DNA of 64,000 nucleotides. Source: Ruminococcus gauvreauii. GTDB taxonomy: Bacteria; Bacillota; Clostridia; Lachnospirales; Lachnospiraceae. The notes below the pieces were generated by a model. It saw only the letters and a list, made by a program, of their open reading frames with translations. It ran no database searches and was not told where the DNA came from. A program made the translations under genes and the position numbers. Shown piece by piece: positions 60,285-64,000 of this stretch. The number at the start of each line of letters is the position of its first letter. Position 1 is the stretch's first letter. The stretch lies in NCBI RefSeq assembly GCF_025151995.1, contig NZ_CP102290.1:3596001-3660000 (forward strand). The letters run 5' to 3'.

Positions 60285-60346
60285 TCCAGTACAGAACTGA
60301 TTGGGAAATGAAACATAAGTTGCGTGAATCTTCTGCTAATTGCGAG

Positions 60347-60375
60347 CCGGCGGCCAATGACCGCCGGTTTTTTTT
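60347..60375 (+). terminator. Intrinsic terminator of the rfb genes
   Basis: CCGGCGG (60347-60353) pairs with CCGCCGG (60361-60367), followed by eight T. Confidence 0.92.
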
Positions 60376-60426
60376 GATGATATGGAAGTGACAAAAATTT
60401 ATTTCATATTATATCCAATTATAGGA

Positions 60427-60456
60427 TTGAACAGCGGGGGGAGATTGTGCTATTAT
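60427..60456 (+). promoter_or_regulatory. Promoter of the surface-protein/polysaccharide-export region
   Basis: TTGAAC (60427-60432), 18-bp spacer, TATTAT (60451-60456) with an upstream TGC giving an extended -10. The start near 60463 lies 33 bp before the gene at 60496. Confidence 0.65.
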
Positions 60457-60495
60457 GAGATGTATATGATTTTTCGAGAAAGAGGAGGAGATTCC

Positions 60496-61269
60496 ATGAG
60501 AAAACTTTACCTTGTAGGCGTTGCAGTCGTCGGGATACTGCTGGCTGCGGGAGCCGTATGGGTAGTTGTTACACAGGACCGCGAGGGACCGGTGATTACT
60601 ATAGATGAGACGCAGCAGATTACCTGGCAGGCGGATATGGAGAAGACCAAGCTGCTGCAGGGAGTGACTGCGGTAGACGATAAAGACGGCGATGTGACGG
60701 ATACCCTGATCGTAGAGTCCATTAAGCCTCAGCCGACTGGAGACGAGGCGGTGGTGACGTATGTGGCAAAGGACAGCAGCCATAATGTAACGAAAGCGAC
60801 CAGGAAAGTCACGTACTCCGCCTCAGATGAGGATACTTCCGGCGGAGCAGAACCGCAGGCTGAAGAGCAGCCGGAAGCGGCAGATCAGACGCAGGAAGGT
60901 GCGGAGAACGGAGATACTGCACAAGGACAGGCTGCAGAGACAGACGCCGCGGCACAGACTCCGGAGGAGCTGGAGCAGCAGGCACAGGCACAGCGGGATG
61001 CGGCGATTGCGGCACTGTCCCCGGGTGCACCGCGCTTTTATCTGAAGCAGCACTATGTGACGATCAGCGCGGGGGAAGAGTTCAACAAGCTTTCCTGGGT
61101 GGAGGACATTACGGATGACAAGGATGACAGATCCCGTCTGTTCCGTGACATCCGCGTGGAAGGCGATGTGAACAGAAATGAACCGGGAACGTACGAGCTT
61201 GCATATTATGCGGCGGACAGTGACGGCAACCGCTCGAACCGTGAGATTCTGACGGTTACCGTTAATTAA
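60496..61269 (+). CDS. Membrane-anchored extracytoplasmic protein with two Ig-like domains
   Basis: A 257-residue protein. An uncleaved signal or anchor helix lies at residues 3-24 (LYLVGVAVVGILLAAGAVWV). An Ig-like repeat follows (about 30-112, ending VVTYVAKDSSHNVTKATRKV), then an acidic Glu/Gln/Ala-rich linker (about 115-180) and a second similar domain (about 185-257, YVTISAGEEFNKLSWVEDIT, YELAYYAADSDGN). The start ATG 60496 follows AGAGGAGGAG. It probably sits outside the membrane; adjacency to the CpsB-D genes suggests a role at the surface, otherwise unknown. Confidence 0.7.
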   Translation: MRKLYLVGVAVVGILLAAGAVWVVVTQDREGPVITIDETQQITWQADMEKTKLLQGVTAVDDKDGDVTDTLIVESIKPQPTGDEAVVTYVAKDSSHNVTKATRKVTYSASDEDTSGGAEPQAEEQPEAADQTQEGAENGDTAQGQAAETDAAAQTPEELEQQAQAQRDAAIAALSPGAPRFYLKQHYVTISAGEEFNKLSWVEDITDDKDDRSRLFRDIRVEGDVNRNEPGTYELAYYAADSDGNRSNREILTVTVN

Positions 61270-61299
61270 CACTTTTCAAATGGACAAATATCGTGTAGA

Positions 61300-61435
61300 A
61301 TATGGGTGGAAACTAGGCGAATCAAGCCCGCAGGGCGCAGATGAACCGTAGTTGGAACCTATGCAGCGTTGCTTAGCGAACCGAGCCGTAAACGGCGAAG
61401 GTGAGGTTAGCAACAGTCGTATGGCATGAACAGGT
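61300..61435 (+). ncRNA. Candidate structured leader RNA of the cps operon
   Basis: The 189-bp gap before the PHP phosphatase gene holds many short complementary segments: GCCCGCAGGGC, AACTA/TAGTT, TAGG/CCTA, and GTTGCT/AGCAAC enclosing AACC/GGTT and CCGT/ACGG. It is GC-richer than other gaps here and has no ORF. A cis-acting riboswitch or antitermination target is possible. It does not match a riboswitch consensus I can recall. Confidence 0.35.
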
Positions 61436-61458
61436 TTTGTCGAAATGGAGAGAAAAAA

Positions 61459-62178
61459 TTGATTGATATACATTGCCATATACTGCCCGGTGTGGACGAC
61501 GGGGCAAAGGATACACAGGAGACAGAGAAGATGCTGCGGATCGCCTATAATGAGGGGATTCGCTGCATCATTGCGACGCCTCACTATCACGGCGGTATGA
61601 AGCCGGAGGTCTGGAAAAAAAGAAGAGCCGCACTGGCATCCACGGTCGCGATGGCGAAAGAGATTTCACCGGATTTGCATATTATCTCCGGAGCGGAGAT
61701 TTATTACAGCCAGGAGGCGGTGGAAGACCTGATGATGGGGGATGTGTGGACCCTGAATGCCAGTAAATATGTGCTGATCGAGTTTGCGACCTATGTGGAA
61801 TTCACGTATATCCGGCAGGCAGTGCAGACGCTGCAGTATAACGGGTATCTCCCGATCCTGGCTCATATCGAACGGTATGACGCCCTTTTGATTGAAGAAA
61901 ATGTGGAAGAGCTGGTCAGGATGGGTGCCTATATTCAGGTGAACGCCGGGAGCGTGATCGGAAGAGACGGACGGGATATCAAGAAATACCTGCTGCAGCT
62001 GCTGAAGAAACGGTACATCCATTTCATCGGAACGGATGCGCACGGCAGCGCACACAGGCGGCCATTGATGAAGAAGTGCGCGGCATATATTGAGAAAAAA
62101 ACAGATAAAACATATAGAAGGCAGGTATGCCTGGAGAACGCAAGGAAAATTATCAGGAGGGAATACATAGATGAATAG
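61459..62178 (+). CDS. CpsB/CapC-family PHP protein-tyrosine phosphatase
   Basis: A 239-residue PHP-domain enzyme: IDIHCHILPGVDDGAKDTQE, IATPHYHGGM, HIISGAEIYY, LAHIERY and FIGTDAHGSAHRRP supply the metal ligands. The start is TTG 61459, with GGAGAG six bases upstream and the family motif beginning directly after. It removes phosphate from the tyrosine-rich tail of the kinase at 62171 and so controls polysaccharide export. It overlaps the kinase gene by 8 bp. Confidence 0.9.
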   Translation: MIDIHCHILPGVDDGAKDTQETEKMLRIAYNEGIRCIIATPHYHGGMKPEVWKKRRAALASTVAMAKEISPDLHIISGAEIYYSQEAVEDLMMGDVWTLNASKYVLIEFATYVEFTYIRQAVQTLQYNGYLPILAHIERYDALLIEENVEELVRMGAYIQVNAGSVIGRDGRDIKKYLLQLLKKRYIHFIGTDAHGSAHRRPLMKKCAAYIEKKTDKTYRRQVCLENARKIIRREYIDE

Positions 62179-62863
62179 AATAACCATCGGGGAAGAGTCC
62201 AGCCGGACAAACCGTGAGAAGGAGGTCTACCGGACACTGCGGACGAATATCGAGTTCACAGGTGTGGAAAACCGGGCGATCGCGATCACGAGCTGTACTC
62301 CGAATGACGGAAAAACGACAGTTTCTTATAATCTGGCATGTGCTTTTGCGGATGGCGGAAAGAAAACACTGCTGGTGGATGCGGATCTGAGAAAATCCGT
62401 ACTGTTTCACCGGCTTCAGGTTCAGGATTCGGTTAAGGGACTGAGCCATTACCTGTCGGGACAGGAGAACATCGGGGACGTGATCTGCTCGACGAACAGA
62501 AAGAACCTTTTCCTGCTTCCATCCGGGCTGTTTCCGACGAATCCTACAGAGCTCCTGGGCAATGAGCGTTTTGCGCAGATGCTTCCGATTCTGAAGAAGA
62601 CGTTTGATTACGTACTGATCGATACACCGCCGCTCTCCAACGTGATCGACGCGGCAGTCGTGGCAAAGGAGTGTGACGCTTCGCTTTTGGTTCTGGCGGC
62701 AGACAATTCATCACGCGGAGTAGCGAAAACGGTAGCAGAACAGCTCCGTTCTGCCAACAGCAATCTGCTGGGCGTCGTGTTGAATAAAGTTGATGTCCGC
62801 CGCGGCAGTTACTATGGAAGACGGTACGGCGGATACGACAGCTATTACAGCTATGATGCGTAA
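62171..62863 (+). CDS. CpsD-type bacterial tyrosine kinase
   Basis: A 230-residue BY-kinase cytoplasmic domain: Walker A SCTPNDGKTTVSYN, Walker A' LLVDADLRKS, Walker B YVLIDTPPLS, and a Tyr-rich autophosphorylation tail (RRGSYYGRRYGGYDSYYSYD). It works with the Wzz-like protein at 62906, its membrane partner, in chain-length control. AGGAGG precedes the ATG. Confidence 0.93.
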   Translation: MNRITIGEESSRTNREKEVYRTLRTNIEFTGVENRAIAITSCTPNDGKTTVSYNLACAFADGGKKTLLVDADLRKSVLFHRLQVQDSVKGLSHYLSGQENIGDVICSTNRKNLFLLPSGLFPTNPTELLGNERFAQMLPILKKTFDYVLIDTPPLSNVIDAAVVAKECDASLLVLAADNSSRGVAKTVAEQLRSANSNLLGVVLNKVDVRRGSYYGRRYGGYDSYYSYDA

Positions 62864-62905
62864 GCAGATTCAGAATCATACAGGGAAGTGAAAGAGGAGT
62901 GAACG

Positions 62906-63655
62906 ATGGAAAGATATGAAAACGATGAAATTGAAATAGACCTGGGCAGCCTGATACAGGCCCTGCTGCGCAAATGGTGGATGTTCGCTGCAGGCGGGAT
63001 TATCGCAGGACTGATCGCGATTATTGTCACGCTGGTGCTGCTGACGCCGCAGTATGAGTCGAAATCCATGCTGTACATCCTGTCCAAGACGACAAGTGTT
63101 ACATCATTTGCAGATCTGCAGCTCAGTTCAGGGCTGACTGCCGATTTTGAGGTGATTGCCACGAGTATGCCGGTGATCGACGGTGCGATCGAAAAGATTC
63201 AGGAGGAGGACGGAATCACGCTGACACGAAAAGAGATTCAGGAGATGATTTCCGTTTCGAACACATCTGATACGCGAATCCTTGTGATCACAGCCCAGGA
63301 TGCGGACCCGACGCGCGCCTGCATCGTTGCGAACGCAGTGGCCTCGGAAACGGCTGATCAGATGGCATATATTATGAAATCAGATCCTCCGACTACGGTT
63401 GAGGAAGCTGAAGTTGCAGTGGAGCCGATCAGCCCGAGTGTTACGAAGAATACGGCGGTCGGTATCCTGGCGGGTATCCTGCTGGTTGGCCTGTACCTGG
63501 TGATCCAGTTTATCCGCAACGACAACATCAAGACGCAGGAAGACGTAGAGAAGTATCTGGGACTGAGCACTCTCGCTGTGATCCCGCTGGAAAAAGGAAA
63601 ACCGGACAAGAGAAAAGAACTCAAAGAGATGAAGAAAGATCATGAAAAACAATAA
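62906..63655 (+). CDS. CpsC/Wzz-like chain-length determinant
   Basis: A 249-residue protein with two membrane helices (about residues 25-47 and 180-203) that flank an extracytoplasmic helical domain. The N-terminus EIEIDLGSLIQALLRKWWMF is typical, and the conserved Pro-rich stretch VAVEPISPSVTKNTAVGILA precedes the second helix. It activates the kinase at 62171 and sets polymer length. The end overlaps the sortase gene by 14 bp. Confidence 0.92.
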   Translation: MERYENDEIEIDLGSLIQALLRKWWMFAAGGIIAGLIAIIVTLVLLTPQYESKSMLYILSKTTSVTSFADLQLSSGLTADFEVIATSMPVIDGAIEKIQEEDGITLTRKEIQEMISVSNTSDTRILVITAQDADPTRACIVANAVASETADQMAYIMKSDPPTTVEEAEVAVEPISPSVTKNTAVGILAGILLVGLYLVIQFIRNDNIKTQEDVEKYLGLSTLAVIPLEKGKPDKRKELKEMKKDHEKQ

Positions 63656-64000
63656 ATATCGAATTTTATTTGGTGCATTTCTGATTGTCTTTCTGGCCGC
63701 CGCAGGGTTCTGTGTTTACTATTATGCGACGCAGAAGCAAAAGGAACAGGTGTATGAGGAACTGGCGGAGGAAGTAAAGGCGACACCGGAACAGACGCCT
63801 TCAGCAGAACCGGCGAAAACGCCGGAAGCGACGGAAGAACCAACACCGGAACCGACGCCTGAAGTCGTGATTCCGATTGATTTTGACAAACTTCAGCAGA
63901 GAAATGCGGACATTTACGCGTGGATCCAGATACCGGATACGGTTGTCGACTATCCGATTCTGCAGAGCGCGGAAGACAATCTGTATTATCTGAATCATAC
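63642..64000 (+). CDS. Class B sortase, N-terminal part (runs off the window)
   Basis: The reading frame from ATG 63642 is open to the right edge. An N-terminal membrane anchor (residues 8-28, ILFGAFLIVFLAAAGFCVYY) is followed by a Pro/Glu/Thr-rich linker (TPEATEEPTPEPTPE) and the start of a sortase B fold (FDKLQQRNADIYAWIQIPDT, VVDYPILQS, NLYYLNH). The catalytic Cys lies beyond the window. Position in the cps operon suggests that it anchors a protein or polymer to the wall. Confidence 0.85.
   Translation, partial: MKNNKYRILFGAFLIVFLAAAGFCVYYYATQKQKEQVYEELAEEVKATPEQTPSAEPAKTPEATEEPTPEPTPEVVIPIDFDKLQQRNADIYAWIQIPDTVVDYPILQSAEDNLYYLNH

Noticed and set aside
61300..61435. Assignment of the cps leader as a c-di-GMP or c-di-AMP riboswitch
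   Set aside because: I could not match the conserved core sequences of these classes, so it is left as an unassigned structured region.
1..64000. CRISPR arrays, tRNA or rRNA genes
   Set aside because: No regularly spaced repeats and no tRNA- or rRNA-like sequence were noticed on either strand.

Overview
The window looks like a chromosome segment of a Lachnospiraceae-type Clostridium (Bacillota). The evidence is gene content only: LoaP-type NusG paralogs, a class B sortase, a CpsB/CpsC/CpsD-type Gram-positive polysaccharide module, GlmM/GlmS neighbours and clostridial-looking genes of mixed base composition. The species cannot be fixed from the sequence.

The window is a surface-polysaccharide hotspot with three biosynthetic loci in a row, a putative defence island between two of them, and core sugar and export genes on the right. 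Locus A (1-11401, AT-rich, cut by the left edge) encodes a nonulosonic-acid (sialic/pseudaminic/legionaminic type) glycan: split transketolase, a CMP-sugar synthetase fused to a PseG-like hydrolase, a NeuB-like synthase, two sialyltransferase-like enzymes, a GT4, a polymerase and a flippase. A decayed IS66 element inserted in an ISL3 remnant follows (11461-14510).

Locus B (14643-31692) and locus C (38200-50005) share one control design. A tyrosine recombinase gene lies inside perfect inverted repeats (19 bp at B, 28 bp at C) directly upstream of a loaP antiterminator gene and a long polysaccharide operon. Each invertible segment carries one sigma-A-like promoter that points out through one repeat. 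At C it points into loaP (ON as read). At B it points away, and an intrinsic terminator lies between the recombinase and loaP (OFF as read). At B, loaP also lacks a normal start codon, and inversion would bring an in-frame ATG next to it. I infer phase-variable capsule or exopolysaccharide loci switched by self-inverting recombinase cassettes, with LoaP providing processive antitermination along the operons.

Between B and C (about 31.7-38.2 kb) sit two leftward genes of uncertain role (a cysteine-peptidase/amidase-like protein and an unrecognised partner). Diverging from them are a P-loop plus zinc cytidine-deaminase protein of the AvcD/DcdV/dCTP-deaminase defence type and a dUTPase/dCTP-deaminase-fold membrane protein. 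A highly folded 158-bp element and a short leader with a terminator-like hairpin precede the deaminase.

Right of locus C are a small-protein unit (50207-50386), glmM-glmS (UDP-GlcNAc supply), a VanZ-like gene, a MerR-methyltransferase fusion, a Phd/RelE-type toxin-antitoxin pair, dTDP-rhamnose genes rfbA, rfbB and rfbD without a visible rfbC, and the start of a CpsB-CpsD-CpsC plus sortase B operon that runs off the right edge. These supply precursors, chain-length control and possibly wall attachment for the glycans made by loci A-C.
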